A stretch of DNA of 51,862 bases from Betaproteobacteria bacterium (GTDB taxonomy: Bacteria > Pseudomonadota > Gammaproteobacteria > Burkholderiales > Rhodocyclaceae), in NCBI GenBank assembly GCA_009779265.1, contig WREP01000015.1, forward strand, positions 1-51,862, in the 5' to 3' direction. The notes beneath the pieces are model-generated. The model searched no databases. It was not told the DNA's origin and saw only the letters and a list, made by a program, of their open reading frames with translations. Shown one piece after another: positions 33,819 through 44,824 of the stretch (its first letter is position 1; the number at the start of each line of letters is the position of its first letter). The position numbers were made by a program, and so were the translations under genes.

Positions 33819-36674
33819 ATGGAACTCGCCAAAACCTTTGAACCGGCCGATATCGAACGCCGCTGGTACCCCGAGTGGGAAGCCAGAAACCACTTCGCCG
33901 CCGGCATTGACGGCGACAAAACCGAGCATTTCTGCATCCTCTTGCCGCCGCCCAATGTCACCGGCACGCTGCACATGGGCCACGGCTTCAACCAGACGAT
34001 CATGGACGCCCTCACCCGCTATTACCGGATGCGGGGCCACAACACGCTGTGGCAACCGGGCACCGACCATGCCGGCATCGCCACGCAAATCGTCGTCGAG
34101 CGCCAGTTGGATGCTCAGGGCGTTTCCCGCCACGATCTCGGGCGCGAAAAATTCCTGGAGAAGGTCTGGGAGTGGAAGGCATATTCCGGCGACACCATCA
34201 CCCGCCAGATGCGCCGCCTGGGCACCAGCCCGGACTGGACGCGCGAACGCTTCACGATGGACGCCGGCCTCAACAAGGTGGTTAGCGAAACCTTCGTCCG
34301 CCTTTACAACGAGGGCTTGATTTATCGCGGCAAACGCCTGGTCAACTGGGATCCGAAGCTGCACACCGCCGTCTCCGACCTGGAAGTTGTGCAGGAGGAA
34401 GAAGACGGCTTCATGTGGCACATCCGCTATCCTCTGGCCGATGACTCGGGCAGCCTGACGGTGGCGACGACGCGGCCGGAAACCATGCTCGGCGACACGG
34501 CGGTGATGGTGCATCCGGAAGACGAACGCTACAAGGCGATGATCGGCAAGATGGTCAAGCTGCCGCTCACCGGGCGGGAGATTCCCATCATCGCCGACAG
34601 CTACGTCGATCTCGAATTCGGCACCGGCTGCGTCAAGGTCACGCCAGCGCACGATTTCAACGACTACGCCGTCGGCCAGCGGCACAAGCTGCCGCTGATT
34701 TCGATCCTGACGCTGGATGCGAAGATCAACGATCAGGCGCCCGAAAAGTACCGCGGCCTCGACCGCTTCGCCGCCCGCGCCGCGGTCGTCGCCGATCTCG
34801 AAGCCCTTGGTCTTTTGGAAAAGACCGACAAGCACAAGCTCAAGGTGCCGCGCGGCGACCGCACGGGCGTCGTCATCGAGCCGATGCTGACCGACCAGTG
34901 GTTCGTCGCCATGAGCAAACCCGGCGCCGACGGCAGTTCGATCACCGAAAAGGCGCTCACCGCCGTGCGTTCCGGCGAAATCAAGTTTTATCCGGAAAAC
35001 TGGATCAATACCTACAACCAGTGGCTGAATAACATCCAGGACTGGTGCATCTCGCGCCAACTGTGGTGGGGGCACCAGATTCCCGCCTGGTACGGCGCTG
35101 ACGGCGAGATTTTCGTCGCCCGCAACGAGGCAGAAGCGCGGGCCGCCGCCGCCAAAGCGGGCTACGCCGGCCCGCTGAAGCGCGACGAGGATGTCCTCGA
35201 CACCTGGTTCTCGTCGGCCCTGTGGCCTTTCTCGACGCTGGACTGGACGGGCGATGCGGCCACCGACGCGGCCAATCCGCTGCTCCGGCAATATCTGCCC
35301 TCCTCCGTGCTGGTCACCGGCTTCGACATCATCTTCTTCTGGGTCGCCCGCATGGTCATGATGACCAAGCAGATCACCGGCCACATTCCCTTCAAGCACG
35401 TCTATGTGCATGGCCTGATCCGCGATGGCGAAGGGCAGAAAATGTCCAAGTCCAAGGGCAATGTGCTCGACCCGATCGACTTGATCGACGGCATCGGCAT
35501 CGACGCGCTGGTGGAAAAACGCACCTTCGGCCTGATGAACCCCAGGGACGCGGCCAACATCGCCAAAAAAACGCGCAAGGAATTCCCCGACGGCATCCCC
35601 GCCTTCGGCACCGACGCCCTGCGCTTCACCTTCGCCTCGCTGGCCTCGCCCGGCCGCGACATCAAGTTCGACCTCAGCCGCTGCGACGGCTACCGCAATT
35701 TCTGCAACAAGCTGTGGAACGCCACCCGTTTCGTGCTGATGAATGTCGAAGGCCACGACCTGGCGCTCGACCACCAGCAATTGCCGCACACCGGCGCCTG
35801 CGCCGTGCCGGCCGGCGGCCCGGCCCGCCTCGACTTCAGCTTCGCCGACCGCTGGATCGTCAGCCGCTTGCAGCGCCTCGAAGCCGACCTTGAGCAACAT
35901 TTCGCCGACTACCGCTTCGACCTGCTGGCGCAGGCCATCTACCAGTTCGTCTGGGACGAATTCTGCGACTGGTATCTGGAAATCGCCAAGGTCCAGATTC
36001 AGACCGGCAGCGACGCGCAACAACGGGCCGCCCGACGGACCCTGGCGCGAGTGCTGGAAGCCGTGCTGCGCCTGGCGCACCCGCTCATCCCCTTCATCAC
36101 CGAAGAGCTGTGGCAGGTCGTCGCCCCCATCGCCGGGCGCAAGACGCACGACTCGATCATGCTCGCCGCCTGGCCGCAAGCCGACCTGTCGCGCCTCGAC
36201 GCCGCCAGCGAAGCCAAGATCGAGCGCCTCAAGACGCTCACCCACGCCTGCCGCAACCTGCGCGGCGAAATGGGCCTCTCGCCGGCCCAGCGCATGCCCC
36301 TGCTGATCACCGGCGGCAGCGCCGAAATGGCCGCCGAATTGGCTGAATTCGCCCCCATCCTCGCCGCCCTGGGCAAGCTGTCGGCGGTGGAAATCGTCGC
36401 CGACATGCCGGCGGACACCCTGGCCCCGGTCGCCATCGTCGGCGAAACGCGGCTCATGCTCAAAATCGAAATCGACCCAGCCGCCGAAAAAGAGCGCCTG
36501 AAAAAGGAAATCGAGAAACTGGAAAAACAAATCGCCATCGCCCAAGGCAAGCTAAGCAACGAAAGCTTCACCGCCCGCGCCCCCGCCGCCGTGGTCGAGC
36601 AGGAAAAACAGCGCCTCGCCGACTTTTCGGCGACGCTGGAAAAACTGCGGCAACAGTTGGGGAAGCTGGGCTAA
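33819..36674 (+). CDS. valS: Valine--tRNA ligase
   Basis: A 951-aa class I synthetase that charges tRNA-Val. The HIGH signature is [15 protein letters not shown], and [12 protein letters not shown] carries KMSKS. The editing domain lies between ([19 protein letters not shown]). The C-terminus from about residue 885 is a coiled coil ([20 protein letters not shown]), the tRNA-binding arm of ValRS. I start at ATG 33819 ([16 protein letters not shown]); ATG 33789 overlaps a TACAAT that may be a -10. The family length fits. Confidence 0.96.
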   Translation: MELAKTFEPADIERRWYPEWEARNHFAAGIDGDKTEHFCILLPPPNVTGTLHMGHGFNQTIMDALTRYYRMRGHNTLWQPGTDHAGIATQIVVERQLDAQGVSRHDLGREKFLEKVWEWKAYSGDTITRQMRRLGTSPDWTRERFTMDAGLNKVVSETFVRLYNEGLIYRGKRLVNWDPKLHTAVSDLEVVQEEEDGFMWHIRYPLADDSGSLTVATTRPETMLGDTAVMVHPEDERYKAMIGKMVKLPLTGREIPIIADSYVDLEFGTGCVKVTPAHDFNDYAVGQRHKLPLISILTLDAKINDQAPEKYRGLDRFAARAAVVADLEALGLLEKTDKHKLKVPRGDRTGVVIEPMLTDQWFVAMSKPGADGSSITEKALTAVRSGEIKFYPENWINTYNQWLNNIQDWCISRQLWWGHQIPAWYGADGEIFVARNEAEARAAAAKAGYAGPLKRDEDVLDTWFSSALWPFSTLDWTGDAATDAANPLLRQYLPSSVLVTGFDIIFFWVARMVMMTKQITGHIPFKHVYVHGLIRDGEGQKMSKSKGNVLDPIDLIDGIGIDALVEKRTFGLMNPRDAANIAKKTRKEFPDGIPAFGTDALRFTFASLASPGRDIKFDLSRCDGYRNFCNKLWNATRFVLMNVEGHDLALDHQQLPHTGACAVPAGGPARLDFSFADRWIVSRLQRLEADLEQHFADYRFDLLAQAIYQFVWDEFCDWYLEIAKVQIQTGSDAQQRAARRTLARVLEAVLRLAHPLIPFITEELWQVVAPIAGRKTHDSIMLAAWPQADLSRLDAASEAKIERLKTLTHACRNLRGEMGLSPAQRMPLLITGGSAEMAAELAEFAPILAALGKLSAVEIVADMPADTLAPVAIVGETRLMLKIEIDPAAEKERLKKEIEKLEKQIAIAQGKLSNESFTARAPAAVVEQEKQRLADFSATLEKLRQQLGKLG

Positions 36675-36694
36675 AACGCGCCGCGCTCGTGAAC

Positions 36695-36733
36695 AACCCG
36701 CCAGTCCGCGCAAACGCGCAGCGGCGGGTTTTA
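36695..36733 (+). terminator. Terminator after valS
   Basis: AACCCGCC (36695-36702) pairs with GGCGGGTT (36723-36730), with an inner CGCG/CGCG pair, followed by TTTT. The stem is interrupted, so efficiency is uncertain. Confidence 0.6.
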
Positions 36734-36755
36734 GTGATGCCGCATTGCTCCAGGC

Positions 36756-36770
36756 ATTGCAATATGCAAT
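36756..36770. promoter_or_regulatory. Palindromic operator candidate before higBA
   Basis: ATTGCA-ATA-TGCAAT, a perfect inverted repeat ending 9 bp before the toxin ATG. HigA-type antitoxins repress their own operon through such sites. Confidence 0.45.
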
Positions 36771-36779
36771 AATCCAATC

Positions 36780-37070
36780 ATGCGAGTCATTACCAATCGC
36801 CGCCTGATCGAGTTCGCTATCCGCCATCCAGTCGCCAGCGAGCCATTGCAGTCATGGCGGCGGGCGATGGAATCGCGCTCATTTGCAAGTTTCTCTGAGT
36901 TGCGTCAGACCTTCGGCAGTGTGGACAAGGTCGCCGACTTATATGTGTTTGACATTGGCGGCAACAAATTCCGGCTGATCGCGTTTCTGCGCTTCGACCA
37001 GCAAATTGCTTACATCAAGCACGTTTTGACCCATGTCGAATACGACCGCAACACATGGAGATCATCATGA
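36780..37070 (+). CDS. higB: HigB-type mRNA interferase toxin
   Basis: A 96-aa toxin of the RelE superfamily, HigB branch, which cuts mRNA at the ribosome. Diagnostic parts are the N-terminal MRVITNRRLIEFAIRHP, PLQSWRRAMESRSFASFSEL, DLYVFDIGGNKFRLIAFL and the C-terminal YIKHVLTHVEYDRNTW, with the conserved His and Tyr. Toxin first, antitoxin second, is the higBA order. Its stop overlaps the antitoxin start (ATGA). Confidence 0.9.
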   Translation: MRVITNRRLIEFAIRHPVASEPLQSWRRAMESRSFASFSELRQTFGSVDKVADLYVFDIGGNKFRLIAFLRFDQQIAYIKHVLTHVEYDRNTWRSS

Positions 37071-37492
37071 ATCTCAACATGATTCGCAGCACCTGGACTG
37101 CCTTTGAAAACGCCAGCGGCATCGGCCCCATCCGCGATACCGACCATTACGCGCGCATGGTGGCGCTGGCCGATGCACTCATCGACAGCGGACAGGCCGG
37201 GGATGGCGGCGAGTTGGCCGGATTATTCGGCGTCGTCTGCGAACTCATCGCCGACTATGATCGCCAGCACTATCCGGTGCCTGATGCGTCACCGCGAGAC
37301 GTGTTGCGCTTTCTCATGCAGCAGCACGGGCTGACCCAGGCGGATTTGCCGGAAGTCGGCAATCAGAGCGTCGTTTCGCAAATTCTCTCCGGTCGCCGCT
37401 TGTTGAACGCCCGACAGATCGCCGCGCTGGTGGCGCGTTTTGGCATTGGCGCGGACGCGCTGATCGAGCGTCAGCCAGAGCAGATCCACTGA
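37067..37492 (+). CDS. higA: HigA-type antitoxin (XRE HTH)
   Basis: A 141-aa antitoxin. Residues ~80-130 form an XRE-type helix-turn-helix (LRFLMQQHGLTQADLPEVGN, then SVVSQILSGRRLLNARQIAALVARFGI by its key residues). The N-terminal ~75 residues, with acidic helices, probably wrap the toxin. ATG 37067 has GGAG 6 bp upstream and overlaps the toxin stop. It likely also represses the operon from the palindrome at 36756. Confidence 0.9.
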   Translation: MNLNMIRSTWTAFENASGIGPIRDTDHYARMVALADALIDSGQAGDGGELAGLFGVVCELIADYDRQHYPVPDASPRDVLRFLMQQHGLTQADLPEVGNQSVVSQILSGRRLLNARQIAALVARFGIGADALIERQPEQIH

Positions 37493-37500
37493 ACGACGGT

Positions 37501-37731
37501 TTATTTCCGCTTCAAAAAGAACTCGAAAACGCCGTTTTCTTCCTGCTGGCCGATCAATTCGTTGCCGGTCTGCCGGGCAAAGACGGGAAAATCCTGCACC
37601 GCCCCGGGATCGGTCGCCTGCACGCGCAGCACCTGGCCGGATGCCATTTCGGCCAGCGCCTTTTTGGTTCTTAGGATGGGCAGCGGGCAGTTGAGGCCCT
37701 TGACGTCGAGATCGCGGTCGCGGTCGTGCAT
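37501..37731 (-). CDS. tusA: TusA-family sulfurtransferase
   Basis: A 76-aa sulfur-carrier protein. NCPLPILRTKKAL holds the CPxP motif with the persulfide-forming cysteine (about residue 15). The alpha-beta pattern ends VFEFFLKRK. TusA proteins pass sulfur for tRNA 2-thiolation, molybdenum-cofactor enzymes or sulfur oxidation; moaC nearby may hint at the second. It starts 12 bp after the stop of the upstream membrane protein, so the two may be one transcript. Confidence 0.88.
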   Translation of the reverse strand: MHDRDRDLDVKGLNCPLPILRTKKALAEMASGQVLRVQATDPGAVQDFPVFARQTGNELIGQQEENGVFEFFLKRK

Positions 37732-37743
37732 GATGTTTGGCTT

Positions 37744-38241
37744 TCAGATTGTGGGCGCGATTTCAATAGGCGCTGGCGAAGGAGCGAGATATTTCTTTTT
37801 CAGCAGAGCCTTGGCGCTGGCTTGCTCGATATGTTTGAACTGCGGCTTCCCGCCCGCCGAGTCGGATCGGAAATAGAACCAGAAGTACTCACCAGCCTCA
37901 TTCCTGGCGATCCTGGTCAGCGTGTAGGCGATAAACCCGTTTCTAGCTCTCTCAATACCTTCCTCGTCTTCGATAATCTGCGCTGTTTTTCCATCGAATT
38001 GAAAGCGCGGCTCGCTTGAATGGATGGACAGTTCGCTGAAGGCATTCAGTGCGGCGGGACGGTGGATCGCCATGTAATCGCACCCTATTCTGTGCGAAAA
38101 CGCAAGCAATAGCCCAAACAGGAGTACCCAAAAAGCGACGAATGCCGGCTGGGCTTGGTAGATAAGTGCCAGCAACAGTCCGACCACGAGCTGCCCAAGA
38201 GCAACGCTGGCAATGGTCACATCCCATTTCGTCAGCTTCAA
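37744..38241 (-). CDS. Unknown two-helix membrane protein
   Basis: I do not recognise this 165-aa protein. Two membrane helices (about 10-28 and 33-49) are followed by a soluble domain with ALNAFSELSIHSSEPRFQFD and EYFWFYFRSDSAGGKPQFKH and a Lys-rich tail. Composition is less GC-rich than its neighbours. The start is probably TTG 38241, sharing TTGA with the stop of the M48 protease gene, which would couple them; no ATG is near. Confidence 0.65.
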   Translation of the reverse strand: MKLTKWDVTIASVALGQLVVGLLLALIYQAQPAFVAFWVLLFGLLLAFSHRIGCDYMAIHRPAALNAFSELSIHSSEPRFQFDGKTAQIIEDEEGIERARNGFIAYTLTRIARNEAGEYFWFYFRSDSAGGKPQFKHIEQASAKALLKKKYLAPSPAPIEIAPTI

Positions 38242-39686
38242 TCGCGCCGTTCCCTCATCTCATCCAGGCGCTGGCGCTTGAGTTCGCGCAGGCGGGCGTC
38301 GATGGCGGACATGACGAAAAAATCGGCATCGCCGGCCTTTTGCGCCAGTTCCAACTGCTCAATGGCGGCCAGCGTCAGCCCTTGCAGGGCAAAGACATCG
38401 GCCAGCGCCTGGTGCTGCTGCGCCTCGTGGCCGAGGCCGGCGTGGCTGGCCGCGCGCACGCGGAGGTGGCGGGTCGATTCCGGCTGCCACTGCAACTGCT
38501 CGTCGGCAAAACGCAGCGCCTCGGTGAAGCGGCGGCTCGTCAGCAGCGCCTGGGCGTAGCCGTCGTGCAAGCCGGCATGGCGCGGCGAGCGCGCCAGCGC
38601 GCCGCGATAAATAGCTAGCGCGCCGTCGGCATCGCCGCGGGCGAGGCGGATTTCGGCGTAGAGCCGCTCGATCATCGGGTCCGCCGCCTTGCCGCCGCGC
38701 GCCTTTTGCACCTCCCTTTCCGCCGCCGCCCAGTCGCGGGCGCGGAACAGGGCGTAAGCAAGGCCGTAGCGGGTAGCCTCCTCGGAGGCAAACTTGCGCT
38801 CGGCGAGCAGGCGCTCGAAATGGCCCGTCGCTTCCGCCGGCGTACCCTGCATCGCCCGCAGCTTGGCCCGCGCCAGATGGAATTCGGGACTGTCCGGCAC
38901 CTGCCGGTAGTGCACGCCGCCTTCGCGGTTCTGCATATCGGTCAGGCGCTCGCCGGTAATCGGATGGGTGCGCAGGTAAGCGGTGGCGTTGTTTTCGTAA
39001 TGGCGCGTCGCCTGTTGCAGACTGCCGAAGAAAACGGCCATGCCGCGCACGTCGAACCCGGCCTTGCGCATGAGTTCGAAGCCGATGCGGTCGGCCTCGC
39101 GCTCGAAATCCCGCGAGTAGGCCAATTGCGCCGCGATTGATCCAGCCGTCGTGGCGGCGATCGCACCGCTGGCCACCTGCGAATTGGAGCGTGCCGCCAG
39201 CAACGCCAGGCCCATCGCCAGCATCGAGGGCAAACTCATTTTCGAGGATTGATATATCTGGCGGGCGATATGGCGCTGGGTGACGTGGGAGATTTCGTGC
39301 GCCAGCACCCCGGCCAGTTCCGATTCGGTCTGGGCGGCCAGGATCAGGCCGCTATGCACGCCGATGTAGCCGCCGGGCAGCGCGAAGGCGTTGATGCTCG
39401 GATCGGAAAGGGCGAAAAAGACAAAACCCAGGTCGGGTGCGACGCTGGCGGCGACCAGCTTGCCGCCGAGCGCGGTGAGATAACCCTCGATGTCGGCATC
39501 GTCGAGATAGGACGGCTCGGTCAGGCGGATTTCGTTCATGATCTGCCGTCCGATCCGCTTTTCCATCAGCGGCGGCAATTCGTTGCTGGCGACATCGCCA
39601 AGCTCCGGCAAATCGTCGGCGGCACGGAGCGGCTGCAAGGCCAAGGCACAGGCAAGCAGAACGGCGGTCAGGCGGCGCGGGATCAT
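38238..39686 (-). CDS. BepA-like M48 metalloprotease with TPR domain
   Basis: A 482-aa periplasmic protease. The signal peptide is [17 protein letters not shown]. The M48 zinc site is [12 protein letters not shown] with the third ligand in [31 protein letters not shown] is family-typical. Residues ~285-470 form TPR repeats ([18 protein letters not shown] and similar). The plan matches BepA (YfgC), which assembles or degrades outer-membrane proteins such as LptD. ATG 39686 is chosen by the signal peptide; a longer frame to 39758 is unlikely. Confidence 0.9.
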   Translation of the reverse strand: MIPRRLTAVLLACALALQPLRAADDLPELGDVASNELPPLMEKRIGRQIMNEIRLTEPSYLDDADIEGYLTALGGKLVAASVAPDLGFVFFALSDPSINAFALPGGYIGVHSGLILAAQTESELAGVLAHEISHVTQRHIARQIYQSSKMSLPSMLAMGLALLAARSNSQVASGAIAATTAGSIAAQLAYSRDFEREADRIGFELMRKAGFDVRGMAVFFGSLQQATRHYENNATAYLRTHPITGERLTDMQNREGGVHYRQVPDSPEFHLARAKLRAMQGTPAEATGHFERLLAERKFASEEATRYGLAYALFRARDWAAAEREVQKARGGKAADPMIERLYAEIRLARGDADGALAIYRGALARSPRHAGLHDGYAQALLTSRRFTEALRFADEQLQWQPESTRHLRVRAASHAGLGHEAQQHQALADVFALQGLTLAAIEQLELAQKAGDADFFVMSAIDARLRELKRQRLDEMRERRD

Positions 39687-39760
39687 GGTGCTATGATAGC
39701 CCACCTCTGCGCCGCCTTCGGCGGCAAAAACGCAAGACCTTGCCCATTCCTTTAGCATCC

Positions 39761-40234
39761 ATGAATCTGACCCATTTCGACAGCGCCGGCCAGGCTCACA
39801 TGGTCGATGTCGGCGGCAAGCTCGAGACGGCGCGCAGCGCCCGCGCCGCCGGCAGCATTTTCATGAAAGCGGAAACCCTGGCGTTGATCCGCGACGGTTC
39901 GGCGAAAAAGGGCGACGTCCTGGGCATTGCCCGCATCGCCGCCATCCAGGCCGCGAAACGCACCGCCGAGCTGATCCCGCTGTGCCACCCGATCGCCCTC
40001 AACCGGGTCGCCGCCGAGTTCGCCATCGACGAGGCCAACCATGCCGTGCATTGCGAAGTCACGGCTGAATGCCACGGCCGCACCGGCGTCGAAATGGAGG
40101 CGCTGACCGCCGTTTCCTGCGGTCTGTTGACCATTTACGACATGTGTAAGGCCGTTGATCGCGGCATGCGCATCGACAATGTCCGCCTCGTCGAAAAACA
40201 GGGCGGCAAGTCGGGGCATTGGACGGCGCCGTGA
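39761..40234 (+). CDS. moaC: Cyclic pyranopterin monophosphate synthase
   Basis: A 157-aa enzyme that with MoaA turns GTP into cyclic pyranopterin in molybdenum-cofactor synthesis. Signature parts are [49 protein letters not shown] and [14 protein letters not shown]. The length is normal. No ribosome site is clear before ATG 39761. Divergent from the M48 protease gene. Confidence 0.96.
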   Translation: MNLTHFDSAGQAHMVDVGGKLETARSARAAGSIFMKAETLALIRDGSAKKGDVLGIARIAAIQAAKRTAELIPLCHPIALNRVAAEFAIDEANHAVHCEVTAECHGRTGVEMEALTAVSCGLLTIYDMCKAVDRGMRIDNVRLVEKQGGKSGHWTAP

Positions 40235-40348
40235 GCAAATCAGCCGCTTGCCTGTTTGGCCGATTATGCCAATAGAGTATTGCTTGGCGCTTTTTTCTAC
40301 TGGAAAACACCCCTTGCCCCAATTTTGCCCCACTTGGGAGCAAGAAAG

Positions 40349-40450
40349 ATGGCAAGTTTTCGCAAACATGGACGGAGCTGACAGGCTCGCGTCGGGCGCC
40401 ACGGGTACCGCCTAAACTCGGAGTCGAGCCAACCGCGAAGCCGCCCCGCG
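40349..40450 (+). pseudogene. Stump of a tyrosine-recombinase (phage-type integrase) gene
   Basis: ATG 40349, with GGGAGCAAGAAAG before it, opens MASFRKHGRS, then TGA at 40379. The frame continues QARVGRHGYRLNSE. This matches the opening of many phage/ICE integrases (MASFRKxGxxWQARVRRxGY) with the expected Trp codon changed to TGA. After about 40430 similarity ends, so only the N-terminus survives. The gap 40235-40478 otherwise holds nothing I recognise. Confidence 0.6.
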
Positions 40451-40478
40451 TCGCCATGCAGGCGCTGCTTGGCGAAAC

Positions 40479-40790
40479 TCAGGCGTGTACACCCGGCGTC
40501 TGAATTGGCTGCACCGCGAGACGCAGACCCATCGTTTTGAGAATAGCCGACAGGCTGCGAATTTCCGGGTTGCCCCTGGCGGACAGTGCGCGGTAGATGT
40601 GGGTGCTATTGATCTGCGCCTTTTCGGCCACGCTTGACACGCCACCGAACGCTTTTGCCATCTGGCGAAGCGCAATCAGAAGCTCGCCTTGATCGCCATC
40701 CTCAAGGATGCTGTTCAGCAGTTCCACTGCGTAGGTGGGGTCTTTGCGAAAAACCTCGGCCATCGCTTCGTCGTGACTACGATCTTTCAT
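40479..40790 (-). CDS. HTH antitoxin of a RelE/ParE-type module
   Basis: A 103-aa protein matching the addiction-module antidote family: an N-terminal part (MKDRSHDEAMAEVFRKDPTY, AVELLNSILEDGDQGELLIALRQMAKAFGG by key residues), then a helix-turn-helix VSSVAEKAQINSTHIYRALS followed by RSLSAILKTMGLRLAV. It should neutralise the toxin coded just upstream and repress the operon. ATG 40790 overlaps the toxin stop by 4 bp. Confidence 0.85.
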   Translation of the reverse strand: MKDRSHDEAMAEVFRKDPTYAVELLNSILEDGDQGELLIALRQMAKAFGGVSSVAEKAQINSTHIYRALSARGNPEIRSLSAILKTMGLRLAVQPIQTPGVHA

Positions 40791-41110
40791 TTTGATCTCC
40801 GTTGCCAGTCGTTCCAATACCCGATAGCGCGTTTGATGTCGGCATCTTGAGACTTTTTATCGCCGCCGCACAGCAGCAGCACCATCACGGTTCCGGCCAG
40901 CGCGTAATAGACGCGATAGCCAGCCCCTGCGTCGATCCGCAATTCCCACACGCCATCCCGACATGGTTTGTGATCGCCGAAATTACCAAGCTCGACACGG
41001 TTGATGCGTCGGTCGATGGCGATTTTCGCCTTACCGTCCCTCACGCTGTCGCGCCAGTCCTCGAACACATCAAGGCCGTCATCGGTAAGATAGTGTTTTA
41101 TCTCGAGCAT
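40787..41110 (-). CDS. RelE/ParE-family toxin
   Basis: A 107-aa toxin of the addiction-module killer type. GKAKIAIDRRINRVELGNFGDHK, VWELRIDAGAGYRVYYAL and the C-terminal LLCGGDKKSQDADIKRAIGYW (given by key residues) are diagnostic. It probably cleaves mRNA at the ribosome. Toxin-first order. ATG 41110 lies 6 bp from a 22-bp perfect palindrome that overlaps its promoter. Confidence 0.88.
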   Translation of the reverse strand: MLEIKHYLTDDGLDVFEDWRDSVRDGKAKIAIDRRINRVELGNFGDHKPCRDGVWELRIDAGAGYRVYYALAGTVMVLLLCGGDKKSQDADIKRAIGYWNDWQRRSK

Positions 41111-41115
41111 GCTTT

Positions 41116-41137
41116 ATTTTCGCTTATAAGCGAAAAT
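41116..41137. promoter_or_regulatory. 22-bp palindromic operator of the RelE/ParE module
   Basis: The two arms ATTTTCGCTTA and TAAGCGAAAAT (41116-41137) form a perfect palindrome. On the minus strand TTGACT (41143-41138) is directly upstream and an AT-rich -10-like AAAATA lies 17 bp on, so the palindrome fills the promoter spacer. That is the classic place for autorepression by the antitoxin. Confidence 0.7.
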
Positions 41138-41275
41138 AGTCAACGGCTTCACCGTGCGTCCTGTCGGGAGAGCCGCACTCCGGGCAAACGAGAGCATCGG
41201 CGCCAAGGGGCCACATGGCAACCCACTCGCGGCCACACTCAAGGCACTCTGCCGTGCCGAAACGGCGCGCGCGAC
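41124..41275 (-). pseudogene. Zinc-ribbon protein remnant
   Basis: The minus frame reads GTAECLECGREWVAMWPLG, then ADALVCPECGSPDRTHG and stops at TAA inside the operator palindrome. The two CxxC knuckles 16 residues apart form a zinc ribbon like those of small phage/ICE proteins. No start codon exists in frame upstream, which runs straight into the cspA terminator, so the 5' part is gone. It lies next to the integrase stump and the toxin module. Confidence 0.5.
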
Positions 41276-41302
41276 CGGCTGACTTTCCCGCCCGCCAATG
41301 AA

Positions 41303-41329
41303 AAAGCCCGTCCGTAACGGACGGGCTTT
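41303..41329 (-). terminator. Terminator after the cold-shock gene
   Basis: AAAGCCCGTCCG (41303-41314) pairs perfectly with CGGACGGGCTTT (41318-41329). The minus strand continues with TTTTTC after the stem, just past the cold-shock stop. Confidence 0.9.
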
Positions 41330-41348
41330 GACTTGGCGAAAACCGCGC

Positions 41349-41552
41349 TCAGGCGCGCTGGATGTTGGAAGCTTGCTTGCCCTTGGGGCCTTGCACGACT
41401 TCAAACGAAACCTTTTCGCCTTCCTTCAGGGTCTTGAAGCCATTCATGTTGATCGCGGAGAAATGGGCGAACAGATCCTCGCTGCCATCATCCGGCGTAA
41501 TGAAGCCAAAACCCTTGGAATCATTGAACCACTTCACAGTACCAATTGCCAT
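41349..41552 (-). CDS. cspA: CspA-family cold-shock protein
   Basis: A 67-aa single cold-shock domain that binds single-stranded RNA/DNA and melts RNA structure. RNP1 is [10 protein letters not shown] and RNP2 is [24 protein letters not shown] is the family opening. Whether it is truly cold-induced is unknown, but its long leader (about 110 nt from the promoter at 41668-41696) is typical of regulated members. Confidence 0.96.
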   Translation of the reverse strand: MAIGTVKWFNDSKGFGFITPDDGSEDLFAHFSAINMNGFKTLKEGEKVSFEVVQGPKGKQASNIQRA

Positions 41553-41667
41553 GTTTGGAATACTTTCTTACAAAAAACGAATAAACCCCCGGGTCTCCCC
41601 GACTCCCTGTTTGCGCCCAGTGACCCGGTTCATGCTGCAAACCTTGATACAAAGCCAAACACGGTGC

Positions 41668-41696
41668 TTTCTACGCCACTTGGATGCTGTCGTCAA
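41668..41696 (-). promoter_or_regulatory. Promoter of the cold-shock gene
   Basis: On the minus strand TTGACG (41696-41691), 17 bp, TAGAAA (41673-41668). It gives a leader of about 110 nt before the ATG. Confidence 0.55.
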
Positions 41697-41784
41697 CAAT
41701 CTGGCACAATCGCCGCGCCGATTTACCAAAGAGCGTGGCAACTTGCCAACACTGGGCCGGTCAGCGTTTTAGCTGGCGCTCCAT

Positions 41785-41813
41785 TTGCCCCAACATGAAT
41801 TCGACTGTATAGA
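41785..41813 (+). promoter_or_regulatory. Promoter of clpS-clpA
   Basis: TTGCCC (41785-41790), 17 bp, TATAGA (41808-41813). The predicted start of transcription falls within 2-3 nt of the clpS ATG (41822), so the mRNA would be leaderless. Confidence 0.55.
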
Positions 41814-41821
41814 ATCAAAGT

Positions 41822-42129
41822 ATGGCTACTAAGTTTGAAGAAGGCGGACAACTGCTGGCACAGCGCACGAAGCTGGAGCCGCCGAAAATGTACCGGGTGG
41901 TGTTGCTGAACGATGACTACACCCCGATGGATTTCGTCATCGCCGTTTTGCAACGCTTTTTTTCCCTGGGCACGGAACAGGCGACGCGCATCATGCTCAA
42001 GGTTCACAATGAGGGCCGGGGCATTTGCGGCGTTTTCCCGCGCGACATCGCCGCCACCAAGGTGGGACAGGTGAGCGCCTTTGCCCGCCAGCATCAACAC
42101 CCGCTCGCCTGCGTCATGGAGGAAAACCG

Positions 42130-42133
<4 letters not shown>
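41822..42133 (+). CDS. clpS: ClpS adaptor protein
   Basis: A 103-aa adaptor that delivers N-degron substrates to Clp[22 protein letters not shown] is the N-end-binding pocket region, and [20 protein letters not shown] follows as in the family. The N-terminal extension (~20 residues) is the part that enters ClpA. Overlaps clpA by 4 bp (ATGA), so adaptor and unfoldase are coupled. Confidence 0.96.
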
Positions 42134-44382
<2,249 letters not shown>

Positions 44383-44419
44383 TCCGTCCGCCGCCGGCAA
44401 GCGGCTTTTCCCACGAGGC

Positions 44420-44510
44420 AGCCACCTTCGGCGGCGTCACGTTCGTTCCCGGCGAATGGCTGTACGCCGACGAGGACGGCGCGCTGGTTTCCAGCCGGCC
44501 GCTGCTGTAA
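44420..44510 (+). pseudogene. rraA: C-terminal fragment of an rraA-like gene
   Basis: The frame ending at TAA 44508-44510 reads ATFGGVTFVPGEWLYADEDG then ALVSSRPLL, the C-terminal end of RraA, the regulator of RNase E (compare VxFxPGxxLYADEDGVLVS). Nothing upstream resembles the catalytic-fold remainder and clpA ends at 44382, so the gene is truncated. A perfect 10-bp hairpin (44518-44540) follows without a T-run. Confidence 0.6.
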
Positions 44511-44702
44511 TTTTTTCGGGCGGCGGCTACGCCGCCGCCCATGCCCGGAAAGCGCCATTCCGCTACCAGCGCCCCAGGGGATGCCGATAGCGTTCGCCGG
44601 CCAGGCGGGCGCATGGAAAAGCCTGACAACATTTCACTAATGCGAATACCGTTTCACACTGCAAAACAACGCTCGCAATAGATTGTTTTTAAACACGAAA
44701 AT

Positions 44703-44729
44703 ATAGTCTTATATCTTATATAAGACTAT
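44703..44729. promoter_or_regulatory. 27-bp palindromic operator candidate upstream of aceA
   Basis: ATAGTCTTATAT-CTT-ATATAAGACTAT, a perfect 12-bp inverted repeat with a 3-bp spacer. Its right edge touches the aceA -35, so it is likely the binding site of a dimeric regulator. The regulator is not identified. The remainder of the gap 44541-44824 shows no ORF. Confidence 0.65.
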
Positions 44730-44757
44730 TGCTGCACCGCAAAATTACTTCTATACT
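44729..44757 (+). promoter_or_regulatory. aceA promoter
   Basis: TTGCTG (44729-44734), 17 bp, TATACT (44752-44757), giving a leader of about 60 nt before the aceA ATG. Confidence 0.6.
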
Positions 44758-44824
44758 TTTTCAATCGCTTGGCCGTTTGGCCCCGCGTAACCACAATCCC
44801 AAACCGAATTTTGAGGAGTTTCAG

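Noticed and set aside
33726-36545. 939-codon minus-strand open frame opposite valS
   Set aside because: Pure antisense of valS with shadow-like composition and no recognisable domain.
41298-41798. Plus-strand frames opposite the cold-shock gene
   Set aside because: They start inside the terminator hairpin and are antisense to cspA.
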